A model generated the notes under the pieces. That model worked only from the letters and a program-made list of their open reading frames with translations, made no database searches and was not told the DNA's origin. The position numbers and the translations under genes were made by a program. Source: Asterochloris sp. CNOR1 (Eukaryota; Chlorophyta; Trebouxiophyceae; Trebouxiales; Trebouxiaceae). Taken from it: a stretch of DNA of 64,000 nucleotides. The DNA is taken from NCBI GenBank assembly GCA_963969365.1, contig OZ017746.1, positions 248,001-312,000 of the forward strand. The letters are read 5' to 3'. Positions within the stretch are counted from its first letter, which is position 1; every line of letters begins with the position of its first letter. Positions 21,501 to 32,900 of this stretch are shown here, in pieces.

Positions 21501-23551
21501 CTGGAACTCTGCAGAGCCTGGAAGCGAACAAGTATGTCCAGGACTTCAACAAGGTGCGCCTTGCTCTGTATGCTGAGGAAGCAAGCCAGTGGCAGGTTGC
21601 TCACTAGACTTGATGGTGTGTCACTTGTGTGGATGAGGACCCGCTGTGGCGGCGGGCCTGGCGCTACTGCAGCTGCGGCACTTGAGCTGCATGCATGTTA
21701 TGTGGCCCCTTCAGCCGGTGCAGCATGCAGCCTGTGCTGCGAGTACCCCTGCATTATGGCGGGCGCACCTCTGCCGAATGCTGAGAGCGGTTGCCTCTGG
21801 CCGCTGCAGAGAGTGACATGCGGATCCGGCCCTGCTGCAGATGTTTGCATTTGTTCCGGGCAGGACTTGGGCCCAGCGTTTTCGCAAGCAAATGACTGGC
21901 GGGCGGGACGCGCAGCAGGCCTCCCAGCGCAACCCTTTCCTGGCGCCTGCTGACGGGAGTCTGAAACGGTTGCAGCGCAAGCGGAGCAGGGCTGAGGAGC
22001 CAGCCTTTGTCACACCAGAGGTGAGCAGAGCCCAAACAATGTTCTGTCGGGACGATGTGACTGTGCCGCTGATGACACACTGCACCCTTTGAGACAGATG
22101 TCATCAGATAGCAGTGCAGCGGCAGCACCTATAGTTGCCTTGTTGGCAGCCATTGGTAAATCCCGCTGCTGCTCTGGACAGCAAGCATTCTATTGCTGCA
22201 TACGGCAGCACGCCCTATTCATCGGATGAATGAGACCCGGCATGTTCCACCTGCTAGGGATATCAGACCTGCTCACATCAAATTCACATCATTCCTAGAG
22301 CTCATTGCAGGCCAGGGACATCTGCACATGTGACATTGAAACCTTGCCACCTCACCACGCTCATAGCCCCAATGCAGGTAGCTGGGCAGGTAGCAGATCA
22401 GTCCAGCCCTCTCACAGCTGGCTCCTTCGCATCTGGCTGTGCAGCACAGCGCATCTGAGCCCCAGAACACCCTGCAGGTGGAGGAATCGCTCCAAGCCCC
22501 TGCCCACAGGCGCAGGCATCCGGTGAGGTTGAGCGCTGCGGCTGTGCTCCTCGCAGGGCGCTACTATCACGCCCAGAGCACGGCTGGCATGCGCATCAGC
22601 AAGGTTGAGAGGATTCTCCAGGATCCCCAGGGCACCTCTGACAGCGATGACGAGACAGATGAGGAGTCCTGGCAGGTGGGCTTTCGTGACAAGCCTTAGT
22701 ACTGAGGTGCGCACAGGAGGCACCAGGTTTTGATGGGAGCGCTAAAATTTCTGCTGCAGGCTGACTGGGGGTCGTGGTAGCCCTGCTGTCAGGCACTCTG
22801 CAGGCTTTGAGGGCAGGGACTCTCATGAAAGTATTGAACTTAAGTCCTTGGCCGTTGTGGGACAGGCTGTGAGCACAGGGCTAGTGTGGGGGTTGATACT
22901 ACTGTGGTGAGGAACAGTGAGAGTTTGTTTGAGCAGGAATGGTGAAGAGGTGCCTGCTGTGTGATGGGAGGTGTCAATGTTCAGTGCATGCAGCTGAATA
23001 TGCAATGCTTGAGCTTATGTCGATGGTCAACTGTGACGGTGGGGCTCTTCTGCTCATGTTGAGGGGCAGAGCGGCTGCTGCCGTGCTCAACCAGCATGGA
23101 CGTGCGCTATGGCGCTTCTCTGAGTGGAGTGACAGCTGATACAGCCAGGCAAGGCTGCGACAAGCGTCATCTGAGCTGGCCATGGAGCTGGGAAAGCCAC
23201 ACATTGACCCATGGCTGCACACCAAGCTGAGCCGCCTGGCTGCAGGTGAACTTCAAGTCCAAGCTGCAGATGCGCGAGGATCTGACCACTCCAGAGAGGG
23301 AGCTCATGATGAACTGGAACATTTACCTGCGCCGCTATCCGGTCTATGCAGATGCTCACGTCCCCAGCGCCTGCCTGGGTTTTGTGTCTGCATATGCGCC
23401 CCACCTCTGTGCCAGCATGCCCCTCCGCAGGTGCTTCATGGTGCATATGGTCCACCTCTGGGAGTACAACCTGGTCAGCCCTGATGTGGTGGACCAATGC
23501 ATGCAGGTCATTGACAATGCCAGACCTGCAAAGCATGAAGGTCAAACTTGA
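18600..23551 (+). CDS. SUZ12: SUZ12/EMF2-like VEFS-box Polycomb protein (PRC2 subunit)
   Basis: Exon 1 (18600-18734) joins through a GC-AG intron to 18882-18929 (VFCQPMTLYKLLQDRQ), then 19075-19133 (ALFLRRTLCYSRPK). These match the N-terminal 'CKPVELYN..LQRR...FLQR' block of plant EMF2/VRN2. VFQAHSVQILQALPDLNLAR near 19560 matches a later N-terminal block. Exons 21072-21224 and 21371-21553 join to give WTCFACQLQCCSLA|GLQEHV then CASHDLFAYDF, the C2H2 finger of SUZ12. Exon 22557-22675 carries YYHAQSTAGM and an acidic run (SDSDDETDEES). The last exon, 23246-23551, is the VEFS box: ELMMNWNIYLRRYPVYADAH, then VHLWEYNLVSPDVVDQC. SUZ12 holds PRC2 together, stimulates the H3K27 methyltransferase E(z), and acts in the nucleus. 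Exons between 19700 and 21070, and 21850-22050, are less certain. Confidence 0.9.
20015..20245 (+). repeat. Three tandem copies of an acceptor/exon edge in SUZ12, period about 80 bp
   Basis: Three diverged units begin with C-C-x-TCTGCAxGACA and continue to a TTCAGTGCACAGGCAGC-like core, near 20027, 20098 and 20180. The third ends in CTCTGCAG|AGTCCAATGCACAGG, which looks like the real acceptor of the exon running to about 20320. The upstream copies keep similar sequence but have decayed acceptors. Confidence 0.6.
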
Positions 23552-23701
23552 GTGATTCTTGGTCATGTTCTGCTTCCATCGACAAATGCCTGACTTAAAA
23601 AATGCTTGAACTTCGGAAATGCTTGTGGTCAGGCTGACAAGGCACTGACACCTGCATTGTGATGCTTGTACGGCTTACATTGCTTGAGAGTCGAGGTTAG
23701 A

Positions 23702-26700
23702 ATGACATCGGGGCTCATATTGAGGTCCTGCTGCTTCTTTGAGAAGCTGCAACTCCTCCCAGTTGGGAGGGAAACTGACCTAGGCCTGTTCATCCCGCGA
23801 CGAAGGCTTCTGATCGTCGCCTGGCAGCAGGCAGGAGCGCAGAGGACTCCTGGCCGTGGCTGGATCGTGAACATGCAGTTTCTGAGGGGGTGCTGGGAGT
23901 CTTTGGTGCACAAGCCAGAACGAGCCAGGTACTCCAGGCCTGCCCGGAGCAGTGCTCATGGGCGCAGCACAGAGCTGTTAGCGCATCAGTGCTAGCTGTC
24001 CTCTTGCAGGAAGCGCTCCAGCCATGGCTCAGCTGAGGCAGAGCCCCCAGCCAAGCGCCACCACACAGCTGCTGCTCCCCTGCGCAGCAGCGACCCTGCA
24101 TTTGCAGATCTTGACGACACAGATGTGCAGGAGGACAGTCCCTTTGGCACCCATGGCGGCCCGGCAGAGCAGCAAGGCCAGTGCCTGCCTCAGCAGCACC
24201 ACCTTGGCAAGCAGTACGGAGCCAGGCAGCCACACAGGCGGCACAGGCGCCTGCGCAGGCCTCACAGCTACCCTGGCGTTTGCCCTGCAGGCAATTGCCC
24301 TGTAGGCAAGGCCATGCAGGCTGCACAGGCTCTGTCTGATGCTCCCACTGACCTCTCAGCTGTGCATGCGGCGGCATGCAGGCAAGAGCGCCCAAGCCAG
24401 GCCAGTCTGCCAGACTCAGGCTCTAGGGGGCAGCCAGCATGGACGGCACTACATGCACAGCCAGCGCCAGGCACCAAGCCCTACGCACGCCTCGTTGCAG
24501 AGCACAGGCCAGGCAGATTTCACGCCGCATGGCAGGACCAGAAGCCTGGCTCAGCCTCCTCAGGCAATGAACTCAAGCTGGCACCTGAGCTGCTTGCTGA
24601 CCTGGCTGCTGAGGCTGCTGGTGAGGCAGACCTGGAGGTGATGCACCACGCCACAGAGCAGGAAACAGAGGCAGAGATGCAGTACATCTATGAGAGTGCA
24701 CTGGAGGACTGTTTTGGAGGCAGCCAGGCCCCGTACACCGCTGCTGGCATGTTGCATGCCACCATTCATGTCGCGGCTCAGGCGCACCCAGATCTGCAGC
24801 AGCAGGGCACCCGACCCCCAGGCAGAACCACCGCCGTACACGCTGCTGGCGAGGCGCGCCAGCGGCTGCAGCAGCAGGGACACGTCACCCCCACTGCCAG
24901 CCAGCCACAGTGGCCCCAGCCAGGCTTGTGCACAGTGGCGGAGGCAGCTGGCAACAGGCAGGCGTGGCAGGCAGAGCCTGAGGCCAAGAGCCCCAGCCTG
25001 CTGGACCTCCAGTCAGACAGGGACTTCAGCTTTGGCGAGCAGGCCAGCACAGGCCACCAGGCCAGGGACTGGTTGGGCCAAGCCTGCCAGAAGGCGCAGC
25101 AGGACAATTCGCAGCCCCAGTGGCCAGCAGGGCGGAGGCACACCCCCGCAGCCACACTGCAGGAGACAGTCCCCGACAGCCCCACAGTCACCCTCAGCCC
25201 CGTGCTTGCTAGCAGCCTGGCTCCCCACGAGCACCTGTCAGCCTCACAGGGCTGCCACCACCACCTGCAGCACCAGCACCAGCCTGCCCTGGTCTCTGCC
25301 ACACCCTCACCTGCAGGCTTAGCAGAGCCACCGCCGCCCCTGGCCGAGTGGCTGAACGTGGAGCAGGATTCCAGGAACGGCGGCAGCCTGTCAGTGACCC
25401 CAGAGCATATCGCCTTCCAGCTGGGACAGCAGCCAGACACTGCCCCTGCACAAGTCAGGACTGCGTGGGATGATGCATGCCATCATGTTGCTGTGTGCCA
25501 TGGCCTGCACATCTGCACAAAGCTATCAATGCTATGGCTTGTGAGACCAGCGTCCTCATCTCTGCTTGGGCTTGCAAGCCTCTACATAAGCCAGCTGTTC
25601 CTGCATGACTTCCCTGCAGTACCTGTTTCAACACTATCTGAGACTTGTGTGAGCCTGCTCATCCAACAACAGCAGCCACAAGCATACAGACCTCTGCGCT
25701 GCAGTGTCCAGGCACCATTGCCAGTCACAACATCTGCTCCCTGGCGGCCACCCCCTTGCCCACTGCACCCTGGCCTTCTGCCCATGTCAGCCTGCACAGG
25801 CTGCAGTTCAACATCATTGCTCTGCTTCTGCGTGCAGGCACTCATCGCAGCCTGCTGCAGCCACCCCGTGGCAGCCACCCTGTCTCAGCTGCTGCGCAAT
25901 GGCCACCTCCCCCTGCCGGCCTGCACAGTGCTGGGCGTCTCCCCTGTGGATCTCACCCTGGCGGGGCTGCTGGCGCTGCTGCAGAGAGCAAGGCTGGACG
26001 TCGCCTTACTGGACAGCATGACCCTGCTGGCCGCTGTCTGGACGCTGGGTGAGCATGCAACCTTGAACAGTGCCTTGAACAGTGCCTCTGGACGCTGGGT
26101 GAGCATGCAACCTTGAACAGTGCCTTGAACAGTGCCTCTGGACGCTGGGTGAGCATGCAACCTTGTGCAGTGTCCTGTGCGTGGGGTGGTGGCGGGCACG
26201 CATACGTTGGTGCACGATGCTGCTGTTGGATGCTTCCAGTCGAGTTTGATCGGGTCCAGAGCCCTGCCTTGTTGGTCGGTCCAAAGCCATGGCAGCTCGT
26301 GCCCCAGCTCTATGGACTGGTCCCCAAGCAACAGCCACTCGTTGGTGATGCCGAGCATCATGTGCCTGATGCATAGCCAGCATGAATTCAGCATGGCGTC
26401 GAGTGCACTTGGAGTCTGCTTTCATAACGCAGCTGCAGGCCTGACACATTATAGGTGCAGTCAGTCTCCGCAGGCATGTGCCGTGCGGCAGCAAAGTCAG
26501 TAGACCAGATGGTGCTGCTTCCCTATGGCTCTGCGTGTTGCCCGCCTGCAGAGAGCTTCAGCTCTCAATACCGCTGCAAGATGGATATCCTCCTGCCAGA
26601 CTATGCGCAGCAGCTCGCCGCACAGCTCAGGTCAGTCCGGTCACCCAGCACACCCCTGGCAGCGGCCATTGCCACCTGGAAACAGAGCATTATCAGGGAG

Positions 26701-26838
26701 CAGATACAGCTGCTGCACCTGTGCGAGTGGAAGATCTGGCTGACTGAGGCACGAGACCTGCTGCCCGCCCTCAAGCTGGTGCAGCACAGCAGCTGCCAGC
26801 CAGCGCTGGGCAGGCTTTCAGCCCTGTTGCATGCCTGA
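23702..26838 (+). CDS. Unrecognised, probably nuclear protein with ordered ends and disordered middle
   Basis: I do not recognise this gene. Exon 1 (about 23702-23928) encodes MTSGLILRSCCFFEKLQLLP, then GLFIPRRRLLIVAWQQAG and FLRGCWESLVHKPERA. It joins in phase to exon 2 at about 24010 (RKRSSHGSAEAEPPAKRHH), a likely nuclear localisation signal followed by an acidic patch. A long Gln/Ala/Pro-rich region follows to about 25480. The C-terminal exons encode a helical domain: LSQLLRNGHLPLPACTVLGV, LLALLQRARLDVALLDSM, and a last exon 26552-26838 (MDILLPDYAQQLAAQLRSV, ending LSALLHA). The final intron has exact phase when the first of three repeated donors is used (26048). It starts 150 bp after SUZ12 and ends 104 bp before the convergent tRNase Z. 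Confidence 0.55.
26041..26160 (+). repeat. 50-bp tandem repeat triplicating a 5' splice site
   Basis: The string GACGCTGGGTGAGCATGCAA starts at 26041, 26091 and 26141. Two complete 50-bp units are identical and a third is partial. Each copy contains the exon end ...CTGG followed by the donor GTGAGC, so three equivalent donors lie at 26049, 26099 and 26149. Only the first gives the in-frame junction to exon 26552. Using the others would add 50 or 100 nt and shift the frame. Confidence 0.95.
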
Positions 26839-26942
26839 CGCCATGTGTGATGCAACTGCCCACAAGTGTTTTGAGCCAAGCTTAACAAATGATTAAATTT
26901 GAAGGCGCTCTTGACCAATGCAGCTGGAAAAGAACCTGATAA

Positions 26943-29900
26943 TCAAACTTTTGACTCAGTCTGAGGCGGGTCCAGGGCAGCAGCCACAGCAGGAAGCAGA
27001 GCGGGTAACTCAGGCAGCTGCTGCAGAGCAACAGTCATGCCATCAAAGGCAATCATAATGGCTGAGGCTGCTGGGCCTTCCAAATTCATTTCAGCAGGAA
27101 GTTTGGCATAACGTTGGCTAAAGTGCGTCAAAATTGTTCGGTATGCTCGCATGTTGGTGGCGACACCAATGGCTTCTGAGATGGTGCTGTGGCGCTTTTG
27201 CACTGCTTGATGGGCCAGAGCAGACTCAAACGTGGCTTCATGTATCAGCAGGGTGCAGTCTGCTCCAGCCCTCTCCAGCGCAGGGCAGGGCCTTGTGTCT
27301 CCGCTGAACACCAGCTTCCAGCCACTGCCATGCTCAAGCACCACGCCATAAGCATCATGGCAGTGCTGCACTGCCACACTTTGGACGCGGCAGACACCTG
27401 CAGACGCCTCAGCAGAGGATCAGGCCTGGGTCACACCCGAGATGGGGCGCCTGTTTCACTCAGGTTTTGACCCTAGGTGGGTCATTTTTCTCTTGAAAAC
27501 TTGGGGCTCATCTGGTTTGGTGGGTGGGTACAAGCACTCCGGATCTATCAGTGCCTCCAGTCAGCTCCAAAGACTGTTGCGTTGGCAGCAGCATATGCAG
27601 ACTCATATCATCTGCAACGCCATGCACAGCGGCGTGCGTGTGCTTGCCTGTGAGTGCGAACAGTGACCGGAGAAGTGGTTGCCCCAGGTCATTGAATGCC
27701 AGATTGTGCTGAGCCACGTAGCGCAACCTCAGTAGAGGCGCCACCTCACTCAGCCACACTTGCACAACCTGAGGACACAGCACCTGCAACAAGGTGGGCA
27801 GATGTCGACTGCTGGACATCGCAGCACACAGTGACATGTTCAGCACACTGAGAAAGTTGCAAAGCCTAAGGGGCTTAGCAGCCTGTCTCACAGTAGGCAA
27901 CAGGCAATGTGCATGGGAGGCATCATCATGACTCCTATGCTCAGGCTCACCAGCAGGGGAGGGCAGAAAGAAGGCCGGGCTGCTAGGACTCCCGGCAGCC
28001 CAAGCACATGATCAGCATGCTTGTGGGAAACCCAGACAAAAGCTAATGAGGCGACCTGCAGGTATCAGGCAGGGCATCTTCGTGGCTGACATGCGTCTCA
28101 TAGGCCAGTTGCATCTGGCAGCTGCTCAACAACATCTAACAGGCAGGGTCCGTGCCTTGGCTGTTGACAATGGCACCTTGTCAGTCTAACTACTGTGCTG
28201 ACAGCCCTACAGTAGCATGTGTGCAGGCCACCTGGGCTGCTGTACAATTTTCTGTCGGTGAAAAAAGTGCCCACTCAGGTCACATGTAAAAGGAACACTG
28301 CTCACATATGCTTGAGCCTTTTTGTGGCCGTAGCGCGCCACCATCTGGCCCCATGTGCCCTCTCCAGCGTCCAGCAGGATGCCATGCCCATTGCTGAGCC
28401 TGCACAAGGCAGCGACCTCAAAGTAATTCGAGAGAATGAGTAGGTGCTGCGTCAGCAGGCTTGCAGCCGAAACCCACGCCAAGCCGCCATGGCCAAGCCT
28501 GCATAAGACCACAGACCACAGGGAGCTTAGAGGGTGGCTGGTTCGTGAGGGATCAGCTGTTCTGAGCCTTGACCTGATGACAGTGAGCAAATGCTGTGGC
28601 AGTGAGGCTGCAATTCAGTCTCAATCCTGCATGTTGAGCTGTTGCTGAGGGGACAGGACCTCATGCAAGGTATCAAGCATAGGCCTCAGGACAGCTGAGC
28701 CAGCGCCCCTGGGTGAACCTGTACACGCAGCAAGTTCATGCAGAGGGTGGGCAAGGTGAGAGATCAGCTGTGCCAGGACCCAGGCACAAGCGAGAGCCTG
28801 CATGAGGCAGAAGACAACACGACCAAAATGGTAACAGATCAGCCGTGCGGGGCCAAGGCTGTGACTGGGCCTTGACAGAACCTAAGAAATGAGCTAGTGC
28901 TGTGTCTGCAGGGCTGCACCCAGCACACATGCTCAGCCTGACCACAACCCTGTCACAGCCTGTGAGTCACAGGCAAGCTGAAGTGCAAAGCCCAGAAACG
29001 GTGCGGCCCTCCACTTCAGGGCCAGTGACTCATGTGAGCAGGCTGTGCAGCAGGCAATGAAGGCATTGGTCTTGCCTGATGTGGATGCTGCTGGATGCCC
29101 TGTACTTGGAGGGCTCTGCAGACCCAGTGCCCAGAAAGACGATCTGGGTGCGCCCATCCTCAAGGACGCCTCTGGGCACATGCTGGGACTCGGGGACTGC
29201 GTGCGGCCTTGGCACCTGCTCTCCAGCGGCCCTGCCTGCCGGTGCCACAGCCGGCGCGGCTGCGGCTCCCACAGCAGCAGCCTGCGCAGTTATGGGGGGC
29301 GGCGGCTGCAGGGCAGCAGAGGACTGCTGTCCAGCAGCCTGTCCAGCAGCCTGCGCCTCAGGTGCGGAGCCAGTGTGAGGGCTGCCAGTCCCTGGCCCTG
29401 CCCGCTGCATGGCAGCCAGTGACTTTGCTCTGCAGTTGAGGTCAGGCCGTCCCGGATCTGGCCCGGCCTGTTGCTGCAGCTGGACAACACTGAACCCCTC
29501 CTGGCAGCGGCTGCCGTGCTGCTGCTGCTGCAGAGCACTGGCCGCGCCCACGGCAGCAGGCGGCTCCTCCTCGCCATCACTGTCAAAGTGGATGTGCTGC
29601 GGCCCCATGCTGCTGCCATTGGGAGCAGCCCGCAGTCGCTTGCAGGGGCCAGCGGAGCTCTGCTCAGGCAGCGCTTCTGGTGGTTCCCAGGCCTTGCGCT
29701 TGGCAGCCGACTGAGCTGGGGGGTGCCCACAGCCGCCACCCACATCTGCAGCGGAGGGCCCACTGGGGTCTGCCCCTGAGGTAGCCTCGGCTGAGTCAGC
29801 GCTCTGGGCCAGGGCAGTGGCGTCACCTCTGGCACCCATCGGCTGGGTGGCAGCCAGGCGAGACCGCAGCTGCGCTGCAGCGGCCATGTTGCTCAAGCTG

Positions 29901-32900
29901 GGCCTGGTCCTAGCATCAGCGCTGGCCAGCACGCTGTTGCTGCTGGGAGCTTGTGGCACCATGGTGGGTGGGGCCTGCTGCTGCCCCGGGGGGAGGATGG
30001 CGCCCGAGTGCAGCAGCGAGCCGTCTGAGGCGACCGGCACCAGAGCAAAACCTGGTGGCGGCACCAGCTGAGGGGCGGGGCACCCCTGGTGCCCCACGAG
30101 GGGCACCAAAGCATAGCCAGGGGGGGCCCTGGGGACGACGCCGGCAGGCACAGTCAGGTAGAGGTTCCGCTGGTGCTGAGCCGTGGCTGTGGTGTGGGAA
30201 GTGGCGCTGCTGCTGCTGAGGCTGTGGCTGGGGTGACAGTGGTGCTGTGGGAAGCTGCTTGGCAGTGCAGCAGGGAAGCCTGAGGTTGGTGGCTGGTGCT
30301 GAGGCCGCGGCGCCTGAGGCAACATACTGGGCTGGTCAGGCTGCCGAGCGTCCCTCTGCAGGAACTGATGCTGAGCCTGTCCCTGGCTCAGCTGTCCCTG
30401 GTGGGTATGTGGCACAGCAGCTCCTGCCGAGTGCATGTGTGCAGCAGGGGGCTGGGGTGGGACGCCTTGCAGCAGCGGCGAGAAGGACTGCGGCGGAGTA
30501 CCATGTGGCTGCAGGACCGGTGTCTGCAAAGACGGGGCCTGCTGCAGGCGGTTGATCAGTTTTGACAGATCTGGGATGGCCTCCAGCAGCTCCTGCTGCA
30601 CATCCCCTGAAGGGCAAGGCGGCACAAGTTACAGGGATCACACTGCCCAAGCAGCACACTTGACACTTATGCCAAGCAGGATTGGGATATGACTGCAGCA
30701 TTGGGTGTGCCAAGCAGGCTTGAGGTACGGCTGCAAGGCCTTTGCCAGGCATGCTGTCATCACAGGCAGATAATGTAATCTGATGTGTACTGCACTGGTG
30801 CAGCTTCACCGCACCGAAGAGCCACCAGATCAAAGTTGACAGTGCTGAGGCACAGATGGACTGTACAGCATTTGCCAGAGTTTTGTTACTCTCTTCAGGC
30901 CAAGTATATGGCCATGGCACTAAGTTATACAGCAGAGCGCCCACCTGCGTCCATCTGTGCAGGTACAGCGCTCAGATCCAGCGCTGCAGGACCCCGTCCA
31001 GCAGCAGCTCCATGCAGGCGCGCCAGCAGCAGAAACTCTCCGCATTGACCTGCCTGCTTGGGCGCAGGGTTGGCGCTGTGGCTGACAGATGTGACACCTG
31101 GTGGCTGGCCAGCACGGTCAATGTGTTGCAGCTGCTGATTGTGGACCTGGGTCTGCCCTTCTGCATGCTGCTGCACTGCAGCAGTCACATCGCCTGCCTC
31201 AGGTTTGGCGCTGCCGGCAGCAGCGTTTCCTGCCAGGGTTAGTGACTCTGTGCTACTGTTGGAGGCTGCAGTCACGCCTGGCTTGCTGCTGTGGCTAGCG
31301 GGAGCATGAGATGGGGTCAGGCCCGGAGGCTTGCTGCCTGGGGCAGGCACCCCCCAGCTGAGCGGGAAAACAGCTGCGCTCAGCAAATTGAGCTTAGCTG
31401 TGAGGCGGGCAGCCGCCATGAAGCCGTGCTGCTGCCGGAGCTTGGGCAGGCCAGCGGCAAAGACAACCTGCACAGCAGCAGAGGGTGGCCAGTCAAGGCC
31501 TGCCACCTGCTGCCGGTCTGTATGAAGCTTCCCTAAGAAAAGCCAGTTGAGCTCATTATGAGGTTGATGGGGCACGCCAGCACTGGTGGCAGACCTTCCT
31601 GTCAGCTCATAGGCCATGACAGCAGAGGCAGTCTGCAGCAGGGGGTTGCTCAGCAGACGATCTTGTGAATGCATTTCAGACAGTACAGGCCAAGGTACAT
31701 ATTGGGGCCAGCGTCAGCGCATCGTCAGGTCCAGGGGTTGCTCAGGAGGGTTTGCACAGCCTGCTGACCTGGCGGCCGGGGAGGGATGATGTCCAGGCGG
31801 AGTAGCTCCTGCTCAATGCCACGGCTGCAGGCGTCAGGTGCAGGACTGTGGCCACCCTGCACCGCCCCACAAAAGACAGGTACGTTCCTGGCAGCCGCTG
31901 AGAAGACCTGGCAAACCAGTATGCCTGCTTTAGCTGGCCAGACTGCACATGGTCAACATTGACCAGCAATGCAGGAGGGGCTGTATGCAGCCAGACCAGG
32001 ACTGCACTTCAGCAGCACTGGACATACAGAAGAGATGGAGCTCTCCACCTGGACAGACTGCGCTGGCTGCCTAAGCATGCAAGTGCCTGAGCAACGCGGT
32101 TGACCAGCCGGCTCACCGGGTGTGCTGACTGCACAGGAGCGCCATGGCTGGGTGCTGCTGCAGCTGCCTCTGCTGGCTGTGCTTGGCACAGTCCACTACC
32201 AGCACCAGCTGGTCAGATGCTGCGATGTGGCAGACATAGGCCAGGATGCCAGTCTGTGCAGCTGAGCCACGCCCTGCACAGCAAGTTGGCCAAGCATCAT
32301 GCCTGTTGCAGACAGCTGAGGGACACTGCAGCGCCAGGCATGGGCAGCATGTCCCCTGCCCTCAACCCTGAACCCTTGTGGGGTAACCCTGCTGGTTCGA
32401 TAGCATGGCAGGCATCCTCCTATCAGCCTCCCCATCAGCCTCAATTGTCAGCAGTCATTGCACTGACCACTCCACTGGTGACTGGCATGCTCTCTTGTAA
32501 CGGCAGAGGGGCCTGCCTCTCACCTGCTGCTACGTGGCTCCCTGCTCGGCCATACACAGGGTTGGCAGGACTGCCAGGCAGCAGCTGCCACTCCACTGCC
32601 CTTCCGGCTGCCCCATTGACTGCAGTCCCGCAGCCATGCGCCGCCTGGCCATCCTCGCCGGCTGCCGTAGCAAGGGCAGAAGGCGGCCTGAGGCCTTTCA
32701 TGTCTGCTACCGGGCTGCCTGCAGACCCTGTAGGGTTTGGGCGTCCAGCCCCAGCGGCCCTGCCATGCCCAGCAGCTGCGGCAGCAGGGGCAGAGGGCTG
32801 CCCACGGCTGCCAGCACTGCCCATGGCCCCCTGTATACAGCCAGCCTCTGCCCCCAGCAGCCGCAGGGCAGCCTGTGCCCCAGAGCGTCCCCGGCGGCTG

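Noticed and set aside
24125-26116. A single-exon 663-residue protein starting at 24125
   Set aside because: The in-frame sequence upstream (KRSSHGSAEAEPPAKRHH) joins in phase to an earlier exon, and the 3' end runs into a donor. It is the large exon (or exons) of the gene starting at 23702. Part of 25450-25830 may be intron.
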